A stretch of DNA of 41,007 nt from Roridomyces roridus (lineage: Eukaryota > Basidiomycota > Agaricomycetes > Agaricales > Mycenaceae). The stretch covers positions 1-41,007 of the forward strand of contig JARKIF010000254.1 of the NCBI GenBank assembly GCA_029378245.1, written 5' to 3'. Position 1 is the stretch's first letter, and every line of letters starts with the position of its first letter. Shown piece by piece: positions 1 through 9,055 of the stretch. Both the position numbers and the translations under genes were made by a program. The notes beneath the pieces are model-generated. The model saw only the letters and a list, made by a program, of their open reading frames with translations, ran no database searches and had not been told where the DNA came from.

Positions 1-384
1 GGAAGTGTAGCAAAGAGATTCTTCCTGAGTCGTAGTGAGCAGCTCGAGCCAAGGGCCTGCAGGCTGCTCGAAATTTGCAAGGTTGAGGACGGCGACTTTC
101 GCAGCGGGGTCGTCGTCTATGGAAATCCTTGCTAGAGCAAAGGGTTCCCCGTGGATGATTTGTACCTCGGAAGGGACGTGGTTGGGACACGCCGGCTGGT
201 CGAGCGGGGGGAGCTGCTGAGCGTGGAAGGTGGACTTGGTCGACGCGCCCTGGGCTGCATGTTTTTTGACGATGGAACGGGACATCTTGATAGTTTCATG
301 CGCTATCGCACGAAGGCTGTCTTTTGAGAGCGGTATCTTATGCTTCTCCGCTTTACCTGGGAATAATCGACGTACGTCGAACAT
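1..384 (-). CDS. PARG-like macrodomain protein, N-terminal part (runs off the window start)
   Basis: The minus-strand frame is open from the ATG at 384 to base 1. It reads through an N-terminal helix (SKDSLRAIAHETIK), a conserved PPLDQPACPNH segment, then VAVLNLANFEQPAGPWL and TTTQEESLCYTS, where it leaves the window. This order is that of the microbial-type poly(ADP-ribose) glycohydrolase domain (TIGR02452/DUF2263), whose QEE motif holds the catalytic glutamates. The family removes ADP-ribose from proteins. The frame upstream of the ATG is also open and carries the C-terminal half of a second copy, so the true start could lie further upstream or an intron may intervene. The catalytic core up to QEES looks intact; the C-terminal half lies outside the window. 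The family call is fairly sure, the start is not. Confidence 0.7.
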   Translation of the reverse strand, partial: MFDVRRLFPGKAEKHKIPLSKDSLRAIAHETIKMSRSIVKKHAAQGASTKSTFHAQQLPPLDQPACPNHVPSEVQIIHGEPFALARISIDDDPAAKVAVLNLANFEQPAGPWLELLTTTQEESLCYTS

Positions 385-399
385 GGTGGTGGAGAGAAA

Positions 400-1250
400 C
401 AAGATGTGATGGCCGAAATGCCTCCGCTCAAACTTGTCCAAATACATCTGGAAGATCCCAAAGTTCCCTTCTCCATTTTCAGCGGTACTATAGACGGCAA
501 ACACAACCTTCTTGAACCACCCCTCGAATTCGGCTTCGCGGAGAATATCCCGCATTTCTCTGGCCACGAGCTCTGGCGGGCACTCGTACGCGCCACAGCC
601 CATCGCGCCGAGGACAAGATGATCCTGTCCATTATGTGCGGCCATGCGATACACAAGACGGATCTTCTCGCGCAGCCAGCCAAGCACTTGAGGGTCTGCA
701 AACGTCGTCTCGTCCTCCGTCAGATCAGCCCACGCAGGCGCGGCGACCCGTCAACACTGAGACAACCCGCCGGTCCTCCAGCGATAGCTCTTCGCAGCGG
801 TGGTCTAGATCGTCACGAAAAATAACGGACACCAGGCGAATATATGCCCGCAACGCATCCCGGCCCGTAATTTCGGCATGGGTAATATTCCGGCTTGAGG
901 GTGACGTACAGCGTCGAAGAGTAGCAGAGGGCCTCCTCCTGCGTCTTGGTGTACACTTGGAGCCAAGGGCCTGCTGGCAGAGGAACTTGCGAGGTTCAGA
1001 ACAGCGACCTGTTTCCTCTGCCCAGCAGGCCCTTGGCTCTCCGGCTAGAACGCGCCTCGCCAGGCTGAATGCGTCGAGGTTGACGATTTCCACAGCGCTG
1101 GGGCTTGTGGTTGGGACACGCTGCTTGATCGAGTTGGGGGAGCTGATCTTTTACAAGCACCGAGTCCGTGGTGGCGCCTTGAGCTGCATGCTCGGCGACA
1201 ATGCCTGCGGATCTGCTAATGGTGTTCTTTGGCGAGTTTCTTGAGCCAGG
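400..1250 (-). pseudogene. Frameshifted tandem copy of the PARG-like gene
   Basis: This stretch repeats the whole PARG-like order in scattered frames. The N-terminal AAQGATTDSVLVKDQLPQ and QAACPNH lie near 1100-1170, VAVLNLAS near 1000, QVYTKTQEEALCYSS and LKPEYYP near 900-960, YSPGVRYF near 830, and LVLGAMGCGAYECPP near 575-620. Joining these blocks needs about four frame changes: +1 near 1090, a roughly 16-nt insertion near 1030, -2 near 985 and +1 in a T run near 826. Another change falls near 755. The insertion, deletion and T-run change sum to a multiple of three, so one 122-residue frame (1093-725) stays open while its middle is out of register and lacks the catalytic QEE. No intron set repairs this. 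It is most likely a dead copy of the gene at 1-384; sequencing error cannot account for the 16-nt insertion. Confidence 0.65.
960..1042. repeat. Imperfect inverted repeat inside the PARG-like pseudogene
   Basis: The sequence CCAAGGGCCTGCTGG at 963-977 recurs as its exact reverse complement at 1022-1036. Similarity extends outward by several bases with one bulged base. One arm corresponds to the normal GPWL-coding segment of the intact copy (GGCCCTTGG near 50-60). The other sits where the intact copy has no such sequence and coincides with the roughly 16-nt insertion that breaks the frame. The arrangement looks like a template-switch mutation rather than a mobile-element end. Confidence 0.6.
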
Positions 1251-1366
1251 ATGTTTTAGCCATGGTGGTAGAAGGAAGAGTTTGAATGCTATGCTTAACA
1301 GCAGTTGGACGTCCAGCGGCATTCCGAGGGTGTGGGTAGGAATCACTGCATTCAACTATGCGACAC

Positions 1367-1905
1367 TCAATGTACACCGAGAAGCCCAACTTCTACCATC
1401 CCTTTCCCTGAAAGAGTAGGGAAAGCGCCAAAAACTTCCCGATCTCCGCCGGAAATATCGAAGTCCACCTCCAAACTTTCCAAATAATGGTGAGCTTTTT
1501 CAACGCGGGCCAATGCTGGTGTCATCAGAGGGGCTTCAAGAGTGCCCAATCGCGGGAGGTGAAGGAGATCAATTTCGTCGACGACCACATTGAAAACGAC
1601 ATGTTCCACGGAGCTTGGGCTCTGCAGAGTTGCGAGGATGTTTCTCGCCCATAAGATAGGATCATACTCGTCCGGCGCTGAGGCGAATTCGAACATGATC
1701 GTCAACTCGAGGGTTTGCAAGTGGGATAGGTTCCGGAGATCGATCATGTTCGCGTCCGCTGTCAGAGAATCAACGCCAAAAGCTTCTAGAAGGGTGTAGC
1801 GCACTGTGATGGTGACTCAAGTGCACATGAAAGTGCCTGAGCGTCTCTGTGGCATCGAAGATGGTTGTATCTCCGAGTCGGCAGCGGGGCGAATCAGAGG
1901 ACATC
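1367..1905 (-). pseudogene. C-terminal half of a broken F-box/LRR-like gene
   Basis: The minus-strand frame from 1804 to 1367 encodes leucine-rich strands of the kind found in the C-terminal half of basidiomycete F-box proteins, for example NLSHLQTLELTI, VEHVVFNVVVDEIDLLHLP and HHYLESLEVDFDISGG, ending in GLLGVH. Upstream, 1905-1822 carries a segment in another frame (FDATETLRHFHVHL) that fits the same family, so there is a frame change near 1820. No start codon or F-box lies here. The matching N-terminal half with a good F-box is at 3744-3047 on the same strand. The two pieces read as one gene split by the 1.1 kb between them. Confidence 0.45.
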
Positions 1906-3046
1906 TGGAAAACACACTTGTCTAGATAGATCTACATAGAGTCCCATAGAGCAGTAGGCACATAGGCATGTACCCTCTACATGAGAGCCGGGTGGCTCTA
2001 TGATAGACACTGGTAGATGATCGTGCCGTAGGGCCATAGAGCCATAGAGCTATATAGGTCTACATAGAGGCCGAGCTCCGCTAATCAAAAACGGTGTTGG
2101 TATGCTAGCGAGCCCCGGAAGTGTTGTCGCTGTCGGGAAGATTCGGAAAATTGCACCAATAGCAGATAGGAAAAAGAATAGAATTGCTCTACATAGTACA
2201 GTGCACCCAACGATTTTAATAAGATGATGCATCGCGCCGCTGAAGGCTGCCTCGCGGGGTGCGAGGCCCGAGATCGTTGCGACGGCGACGGCGACATCTT
2301 GATGATCTTCCAGCATTGATGCCTTGTGCGGCCGCTCGCGTGCTTGACGCCGCTAACGAACGAGGTCGAGGGGTCGAAGAGATCAGACAAGGACGATTTG
2401 AAAGTTAAACAGGAGACTGGATGCGGGGCTTGAGCTTGAGGACTGAGTGAGGGCGAGGAGGATTGGGCCTTGAGATTGAGAGTATACTTGGGGTCGGGGG
2501 TCTTAACGGAAGCGGGAAACTTGAGGACAGTAGAGGAGGTGTCCTTTGGAGGCCTTGAGTTGGCATCTTCAATGATACAAGGCATTTTTCAGTCTTGAGC
2601 GGCACTGGGACTCCGGAGGCGAAGGGGGCGGAGGGGGGGGACACCGGCTGAGGCGCTGCACGGTGGGTGGGTGTAGGATACTAGAAAGGGAGACGTCGGC
2701 ATGATGTTGAGTTGTTGAGGGCGTCGAAGGGGCGGGGTCCGAAGGGACGACGAGGAGGGGAGGAGGGGAGGACGACATGGAGGAAGGAAGAAAAGGGCAT
2801 TGATATAGCGTGAGCGGTGATCCGCGCACGGACCTCTTCAGAGACTCGTGCAAAGTGCGTTGCATCCGGAATTTTGCTAAGTCAAAAGGCCCCGGCCACA
2901 TCTATGATAGAGACCAGTAGCATAAATGCTCTTTCAGAGACAGTGGTCACTATCAAGAGAGTTGGTGTCTATATAGCTCTATGGAGAGCCATCAGTTCTA
3001 TCAATCACTATTCCGAGACAACGGATCTATCACGGCACCTGGTCTC
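1906..3046. mobile_element. Probable insertion splitting the F-box gene (non-autonomous or MITE-like)
   Basis: About 1.1 kb of unrelated DNA separates the two halves of an F-box gene. Both flanks are rich in ATAGAG, TCTATGATAG and CTCTAT motifs (1920-2070 and 2895-3050), and the right flank contains an inverted repeat. The interior has a GC-rich, proline-rich set of overlapping minus-strand frames but no transposase or integrase motif. A clean terminal inverted repeat and target duplication could not be fixed; the outermost candidates share only a short AGATAGA core. It may be a non-autonomous DNA element, two nested MITEs, or a long non-coding spacer between unrelated fragments. Confidence 0.35.
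2085..2776 (-). other. Unrecognised proline/serine-rich coding-like stretch within the insertion
   Basis: From an ATG at 2776 the minus strand reads a 68-residue Ser/Pro-rich frame (starting MSSSPPPLLVVPSDP). A second frame starting at 2585 gives 166 residues with a phrase that looks protein-like (LSDLFDPSTSFVSGVKHASG) before losing that character. The frames overlap and cannot be joined by convincing introns. It may be a captured gene fragment or chance open frames in GC-rich DNA. No family was recognised. Confidence 0.2.
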
Positions 3047-3052
3047 TATCTG
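2906..3052. repeat. Inverted repeat pair, MITE-like
   Basis: GATAGAGACCAG near 2907-2919 is matched by its reverse complement CTGGTCTCTATC near 3040-3051, bounding about 145 bp rich in CTATAG and AGAG steps. Size and layout resemble a small MITE. The right arm abuts the point where the F-box reading frame breaks off. Confidence 0.4.
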
Positions 3053-3744
3053 TGCAAACAGCGTTTCCAGATGGAGATGCGCAAGTGTTGAAGACTCCCG
3101 AGATCCAATGCGCTTGTTACACACTGCACATGCTGGTTGCGCAGAGGGTTTATATCCAAAGAGGTGAGCCCCGGTATTTTAGGCTGCAAGTCGCTCAAAT
3201 CCACGGCTTCGATGGCTACAATTGATAAATCCAACTCGGCCAGATTTCCGCAGCTTCGAAGCAGCGAAACTAGTTGTGTGCTTTGACCAAAGGCAACACA
3301 ATGGAATCGAAGGCGAGTGAGAGTCGGCAAGGATACCACCGCATGGACCGCCTCGACGAGGTCACTGTATAACGAATCCCACGATAAACTCTGGCCGGAG
3401 TCGATCGAAAACCTGGTCAGGTTGACGAGCATGCACAGAATTTGTGGCAACCCATCTCCTTGAAACCATGACGAATTGCCGCCGCCGACGAGGACGATGG
3501 AGCGCACATTGAGCGCCAGCTGAGGCGAACACGCAAAAATCTGGCGCAGCTGCTTCATCTTGGAGTCGGATTTATTCCGGTAATATCCCCGAGATGGCCT
3601 AATTGTGAGATGCGAGAATATATGTTTCTGGCTTGTCGGTCGGAATGAACGCGCAACACGCGAGCAGTTTCGGAGTGTCTTTTTGTCCGCCACGTCGAGA
3701 CGCTCGAGTATCAAGTCGATTAGCTCTTGCGGCAGCTCTGGCAT
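3047..3744 (-). pseudogene. F-box protein, N-terminal half, truncated by an insertion
   Basis: The frame opens at 3744 with a clear F-box, LPQELIDLILERLDVADK followed by TLRNCSRVARSF, at residues 3-35. Leucine-rich segments follow (LTRLRFHCVAF, NLAELDLSIVAIEA, SLQHLRISI). F-box proteins bind Skp1 and bring substrates to SCF ubiquitin ligases. The frame stops after ISIWKRCLHR, exactly where the ATAGAG-rich foreign sequence begins, while family members of this kind usually continue for another 150-200 residues. The missing C-terminal part appears at 1905-1367. The piece could still be expressed as a short protein of about 230 residues, but it is best read as a disrupted gene. Confidence 0.6.
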
Positions 3745-3877
3745 GGCGCTAGATTGAAAACATCAGCTGTTGCAGCCTCTCGAGCTGAGCAAGTACCTGT
3801 GTACGGACGTGGTAGCAGGAATCAAGAGGTATCGTGATTCGGATCAATAGTGTACAAATCTAGATAATACAACCAAT

Positions 3878-5475
3878 CTACGAGGCTGCCACAAAGGCGT
3901 TGAAATTGTAGGTATCCTGCGGCTCCGTCATAAATTTCATGCCATCAGGAAACAGATCCTGTCCAGACCCATCCTCGCGTTCAATCGACGCGCTAATCGA
4001 ACACGTACTCTGCAACCCAAGCTTGACCTTCACCAGCCCAGTAACACGAGACACTCGCTGCTCATCGGACCCGCAACGCAAGACAACATCCGCCGGAGCA
4101 CATAGGAAGAAGATAGCCCACGCAAAATCTTCCGTCCATTGCCAATTGTCCGGCTTTCCGAGAGAATCAGGCGTCGAGGAAGCGGCAGGATACAAGCGCG
4201 ACCAGAGGAAAATGCGGTCCTGTTCAATTTTCGGATAGGACCCGGTCTTGAAGGCCTGGATGTAGTACGCCCAAAGGCGGAGCCAACCTGTATGATCGAA
4301 TCCATTCACCCAGGCTTGGGAATTTGGCTGATCGGTGTCTGGCAAGACCTGGCCTATGTAGTGCGATTCGCCGAAGTCGTTCCAGGTCACCAACTGTGCT
4401 ATATCGACCTTCTGTCTGTTGCCGATGAGGAGCTCCCAGCGACGCGCGAACATCCAATCGTCGAACTGATAGATGAAGTTCTTGGAAGGATAATGCGTGA
4501 AGAACCAGGGCGAGACACCAGTCATGTACAAATCTCCTGGAGCCAGATTGGCGATACAGTCGTTGTCCCGGTCGAAATCGGATGGGTTGTCGCCGTTCGG
4601 CCAGGCTGCGTTCCACTGAAAACATTCAATGGAAATCGACAAAAAAAAGTAGCAGAAACCAACATTGGAGATACCGTCAATGACTCCTTCCCACTGCGAA
4701 AACGTGCTGGGCTCGATGAAGAAGGAAGGGACGAAAAGGATTGGCTGGTTGGGGTCGGATTTGATGGCGTCTACCCAGCCATCTTGAGGCGACTGCTGCC
4801 CGAATGTGCAATCTTGTCCGGAGAAAGCCGTCAAGAAAGGTCGGTCTCCAATGTTGATATAGCTGGAGTGAGACTGGAATTGCGAGATATAAGCTTGGAG
4901 AAGTCGCGCATCGTCGAGGCTTGAGCAAGGGAGCGAGCTCATGTCGAAGGAAATGCAGAGCGAGAATCCGGGATAGTCGAGAGCGATGTTGAAGGCAGTG
5001 GTAACGCGGTCAAACTCCCAAGGGTCGTTTCCGACGTTCAAAACAAAGCCGTCGATTCCCGTGTCCGAGGCGAGTTGGATGTCTAGCGTCTTTTTCAGCA
5101 TCGAGGCAAAATAATTATTCAGGGTGTCTTACCAGAGCGCCAGTCCCCATCTTGATAGTCGTGGGTGTTCCCGACAATAAAGTGTGCCAAGGCGAGATTG
5201 AGGGCATGTCGAGTGTCGGTGTGGGAGGGCGGGTGTATCTTGGCGGTTGAATGGTGTTTCGGAGGCGAGGAATTTGGCGAGTCGTCTGGCGAGTCGTCTG
5301 GCGAATCGTCTGGCGAGTCCTCTGGTTGATACGACTGCTCGGACGGCGCGTTCGAGTCGTCAGATCCATCCCCAAAAAGACCGAGGCCGCCCATAGGAGT
5401 GGAGGCAACGGAGGATACAAGGCATAGGACGCAAAGAGAGTGCAAAAATAGGCTGAACGGCCGCATTGGGGGCAA
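3878..5475 (-). CDS. Secreted alpha-1,3-glucanase (mutanase), glycoside hydrolase family 71
   Basis: Three exons (5475-5133, 5082-4664, 4615-3878) give 499 residues. The protein begins with a signal peptide (MRPFSLFLHSLCVLCLVSSV, preceded by MPP) and an acidic Ser/Pro/Asp linker with DSPD repeats. The GH71 domain starts at AHFIVGNTHDYQDGDW and continues DIQLASDTGIDGFVLNVG, SLCISFDMSS, ISNWNAAWPNG and VTWNDFGESHYIG. GH71 enzymes hydrolyse alpha-1,3-glucan of fungal walls. Intron 1 (5083-5132) restores the conserved W-x-x-DIQLA join. Intron 2 (4616-4663, 48 nt) restores SNWNAAWP and has a weak GTTGGT donor; because it is 3n long and has no stop, the unspliced form is also open and would insert 16 residues. 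The C-terminal region ends in FNAFVAAS. Length and domain order are normal, and the gene looks intact. Confidence 0.9.
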
Positions 5476-5753
5476 GGGAGCACTAGCGAGGTTGTGGTTG
5501 AGGCGAAAGCTAGCGGATCACAAATTGATGGCGCCAATGTTCCAACTCCAAGCCACCAACCGCCAACCGCCCACTGCCTCCGGGCGAGGAAGATTATCAC
5601 CCGATTCCGACGGCCCAGGCTGCCCAAGCCACTCCCGAGCCGCGCTGTATCACTTTCGTCAGACTCATGCCGTGTGCCGACCCACGACGCGTCGCCGGCT
5701 GAGCTTCTTATAACTAGAGCTCGTGCGGCTCGCGTGAAGCATCCCATCCTTCC

Positions 5754-6989
5754 ATGAACACCACAGCGCTCCGACGATCTGCACTTAGGGCTGTCTCTCT
5801 GTCTACCCGGACTCCAGCAACACGACGGACATTTCTGACAATCATTGAGCAAGGCAGAGAGGGCTGGAGACTGAGGTGCGAAAATTGCTTCTTTTGTGCT
5901 ATACGGAACTAACGAAGTCTGTAGCCTTGGTCGAGACCCTGTCCGTCTGAATCCGGGCCTGAATATCAATATTCCCTTGTACCATTCCTTACACAGGGTT
6001 GACCTGCGTGAATCCTCCATATCAATACCCAACGTTTGCCCTTCCTCATATCAGACTATCTCAAATTGACCACCGCTTTAGTTGCCTGGGTACACAGCAG
6101 ACAACGTGCCCGTCTCTGTATCTGGCTCGCTGTTTTATCGAATCACAGACGGCTACAAGGCGTGCTTCGAGGTCAGCGATGTGCAGGACAACATTCGCAA
6201 CACAGGGACGTCAGCTGTCCGGTCCGTGCTTGGACACTTTTCGTATGATCAGGTCATCGGAGACCGCAATGAGTTGAACAAGCGGCTGAACGCAGTTATC
6301 GGGAATTCCATTGTCGTAGGTGGCTTCCATGTAGCCGCAGACTAACGGATTGACGCTTCAACAGAACTGGGGTGTGGAATGCACACGTTTCGAGATACAA
6401 TCGTTTCAGCCTGCGAACCGCGAGGTCGAGCGGCAACTGGAGCTCCAGATGGAGGCGGAGCGGAATCGGCGCAAGCAACTCTTGGATACTCAGGCCCAGA
6501 TCAATGTTGCCGAGGGTCAGAAGCAGCGCGTCATCCTGGAGAGCGAGGGACATGTACGTGGTGTCTCCCTTGCATCCCTTTCTTTTGCTTATCTTGTCAA
6601 AGCTTGCCGCCAAATCGAACGAGGCGGATGCCGCTTTCAAGACCGTTGTTCGCGAGGCTGAGGCACGCAAGGAGCAGGCGCTCATGGAGGCCTCTGCTCT
6701 CGCACAGCAAGTAGAAGCGCTGGCCGAGGCTGTGGCTGCGCCGGGGAGCACGCCTGGTCCCCTGGAGCGTAAGCAGGCGTTGAGCGCGCTGGTGGAGCTG
6801 CGGCGGCTTGAGCAGCTGCGTGCAATTGCCAAGGGATCGGGTAACTCGACCTACTTCTTTGGCGACAAGGCGGCGATGGGACTGGGAGGGGGTGCAGGTG
6901 AGGCGTATAATGTCGATTATGCAGAGAACGTCAAGGGTGGTATTGGACGGAAGAGTAAAACGGACGTTGCGCCGGGTGCCATGGTATAA
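5754..6989 (+). CDS. Mitochondrial stomatin-like protein (slipin-2/SLP-2 type)
   Basis: Five exons (5754-5875, 5925-6033, 6082-6315, 6365-6553, 6603-6989) encode 346 residues. The N-terminus is Arg/Ser/Thr-rich without acids (MNTTALRRSALRAVSLSTRT), as in a mitochondrial presequence. The SPFH/band-7 domain follows: INIPLYHSLHRVDLRE, then DNVPVSVSGSLFYRITD, SVLGHFSYDQVIGDRNELN and NWGVECTRFEIQSF. A long Glu/Arg/Gln/Ala coiled coil comes next and a Gly-rich tail (KAAMGLGGGAGEAYN) ends the protein. SLP-2 proteins oligomerise on cardiolipin domains of the inner membrane and stabilise prohibitin, proteases and respiratory complexes. There is no transmembrane hairpin, as expected for this subgroup. 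All introns are 48-49 nt with good donors. The gene appears intact. Confidence 0.92.
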
Positions 6990-7155
6990 TAGTCTCTCAA
7001 ACTTATGTATCGTTAGAAACCTCCCAGCTCATTGTAATTTCCTTCACTCATCATCCACGCGTCTGTATCATTTGTTCGTTTTCACCTAAATAAAATTGCC
7101 TTTTTTGGAGCCTGGCGTTGAGTCGGCAATCAGTTGAGAGGCCGTCCTTCCTCTC

Positions 7156-8336
7156 ATGGATCTAGTGTCACTGTCGGTCTTTGGCAGCTATTTCCTGCTT
7201 ATCCTCATCCTCTTCGGCGTCATCTTGCAGAGTCTGCCATGGTCCCGTTTCCCCGGCGGCAGAGCGTCCGTGTTCTTGGGGCTGGCGTTGGCGTCTTTCG
7301 GGCATACGTGGTATTGTGGGTGCAAACGTCCAAGGAATCCAGAATGCAAGCTCAACGCGACGCGCAGATATGTTCAAATTCATGGCAGCAAGTAGCGATT
7401 CTCGGACATCTGACTGCGTTTACTCATATTCTGCAGTGGAGTTTTTTCCGACTATGAAAGGTCACATCCAAAGCGGACAGCTGGAATGCTTGGGCGCGTC
7501 AGCGCGTGGCTGACACACACGTCCCTTTTTGAGCAGGCATGGGCTCGGGTGTGCTTTGGGCGGATGAACTGGTGGTGGAGCCAGCAGCTGTGCTTGTTCA
7601 CTGTCGGCGCGTGGACCATCTTCTTGGCTACTGAAGGTATGGCCCTCTCTTTCTACCAATGGGGAGTTTAAACACGTCTCTAGGAAACCGCCACCAAGTC
7701 CGTCGCGTCTGGGCGTATATGCTACTTGGCCAACTGGTCGCCATCTCGGTAGCATCCAATTTATTCTACCTCTCCCTGGTCCTCGCCCCTCCCCCTCCTT
7801 CGACGCGTTCAGCGACCAGATGGGCAAGCCCCATACTGTGGCTCCCCGTTATCGTGTCCCTGGCAGCCGTCGCACGAAGCCCGCTGACAGACGAAAAGTC
7901 TTTTCTTCCCAATCTGCTCGTCATGCACGCGGCGATCGTCCTACCACTGTTCGCTCCAGCTACATCAAACCCAACGCGCAGGACCCTGCTTTCGATACCC
8001 TTGCCCGCCTTGTACTTCCTCGTCTTCGTCGTGTCCCTTGTACTGCACAGTCGGACCACGGCTAGCCAGGGAATGTCCGCGGTCCCTGAATTCGTGGGCA
8101 GTGCGTGGAGCACGCTGCACGAGCATCCGGCGCAGTCTTCCATAGGCTGGGATGTCTTGTGGACGAGCGTCTCCTTTGTGGCGTGGCTGGTGCTGCAGCC
8201 CGAGCAGGATTCAAAAATCTTGACAGGCGCGTATTTGCTTCTGGCAACACCACTCGTGTCTGTTGGGGTGCTTGCGCCGCATGTCTTGCGTCCGAGGGAG
8301 GAGGAGGCGGAGGCCGATGTGAAGAAAGATGAATGA
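7156..8336 (+). CDS. Multi-pass membrane protein of unknown function
   Basis: Three exons (7156-7391, 7437-7636, 7684-8336) give 362 residues. Hydrophobic segments appear at the N-terminus (SVFGSYFLLILILFGVILQ), then around ASVFLGLALASFG, the CLFTVGAWTIFLA stretch spanning intron 2, MLLGQLVAISVASNLFYLSL, ILWLPVIVSLAAVA, LLVMHAAIVLPLFA, LPALYFLVFVVSLVL, VLWTSVSFVAWLVL and LLLATPLVSVGVLA. That makes roughly eight or nine helices. The tail is charged and acidic (REEEAEADVKKDE), probably cytosolic. Intron 1 (45 nt) was chosen because it joins frames across an AA/T codon split; a model with an extra upstream intron creates a stop. I do not recognise the family. It resembles integral membrane proteins seen in other mushroom genomes, with no catalytic motif. 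Confidence 0.75.
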
Positions 8337-8383
8337 GTGGTGATGCATTTCCGACTAAAATACATTCTGTGCTTGGATCGGGA

Positions 8384-9004
8384 CTATTTGACGATCGAAT
8401 TGACACCACGGGCTGCCAGGTAGTCTTTCACTGCACTGGCGCTCTGCAAGGACCTTAGCAGGATTTGGTGGCAACGGAGACGTGTCTCGTACCAGTCCCT
8501 TGATCAATTCATAGATGCTTTTGTCGTGGTACCGTAGTTTGGTCGCGGGGTCGGTGTAAGGAGCCTACCGACGTGAACGGCGCGTCCAAGTATAACAAGA
8601 CCACAAACCTCAAGACCAGTGATATCACAATAGTGTTTCTGCGGTAACAAGGACGGAGGTGCCTCGATCGACGTGTCTGGTGCAATTATTAGGTGGCTGC
8701 TGGAACGCGTAAGGAAGAGAAACGCACAGGTCTGGATGTCTTCTTCCTCCCCGTCTACTTCCATGCCACTCTCCATCTTCTCCAGCCGACGACGTTCGCG
8801 TTCTGCGCGCTCACGTTCCCGCTCCTGGGTGAGAACTGCTTTCAGGTTCTTGGAGCGGCGGAATGTCTTGCGGGCATAGTTGGGGTTCTTGAACGGGCGG
8901 GGGTTTTCGAGGTAGGATAATTGTTCTGCGAGACTGGGTAACTGAGGCGTGGAGGTGCCGTCCGAGGCGATTGCTTTTTTCCTCTGGAATCCCTTTGGAG
9001 GCAT
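8384..9004 (-). CDS. IES6: INO80 chromatin-remodelling complex subunit Ies6 (INO80C)
   Basis: Four exons (9004-8728, 8676-8609, 8564-8493, 8443-8384) encode 158 residues, a normal size for the family. The N-terminal part has the basic FKNPNYARKTFRRSKNLK segment and an ERERERAERERRR coiled stretch. The C-terminal YL1_C domain reads IEAPPSLLPQKHYCDITGLE, then APYTDPATKLRYHDKSIYEL, and closes with VKDYLAARGVNSIVK. Ies6 forms a module with Arp5 that couples INO80 ATPase activity to nucleosome sliding. Introns of 51, 44 and 49 nt were placed from the continuity of this conserved domain. The gene is head to head with PUF6, with only 51 bp between the two start codons. Confidence 0.93.
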
Positions 9005-9055
9005 GAGTGAAGTGATGGAGACACCGCCACAGGATTTCGATCTTTTTCTTCCTCG
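9005..9055. promoter_or_regulatory. Very short divergent promoter between IES6 and PUF6
   Basis: Only 51 bp separate the two start codons. No TATA box is present. The transcripts must either have extremely short leaders or start inside each other's coding region, so their 5' ends probably overlap. The shared spacing suggests co-regulation of a chromatin and a ribosome-biogenesis gene. Confidence 0.6.

Noticed and set aside
1906..3046. Autonomous transposon in the F-box gene
   Set aside because: No transposase, integrase or reverse-transcriptase motif was found in any frame; at most a non-autonomous element.
4139..4924. 261-codon plus-strand open frame
   Set aside because: It lies antisense to the GH71 gene, whose minus-strand frame carries all the family motifs; the plus frame has none.
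5115..6032. 305-codon minus-strand open frame
   Set aside because: It overlaps exon 1 of GH71 in another frame and runs antisense through the SLP-2 promoter and first exons; composition is Arg/Ser-rich without motifs.
7311..7436. Extra long intron in the membrane protein at 7156
   Set aside because: A 126-nt intron would be out of line with every other intron here, and shorter alternatives create a stop; the 45-nt intron 7392-7436 suffices.
7766..8365. 199-codon minus-strand open frame
   Set aside because: It is antisense to the last exon of a multi-pass membrane protein and has no domain signature.
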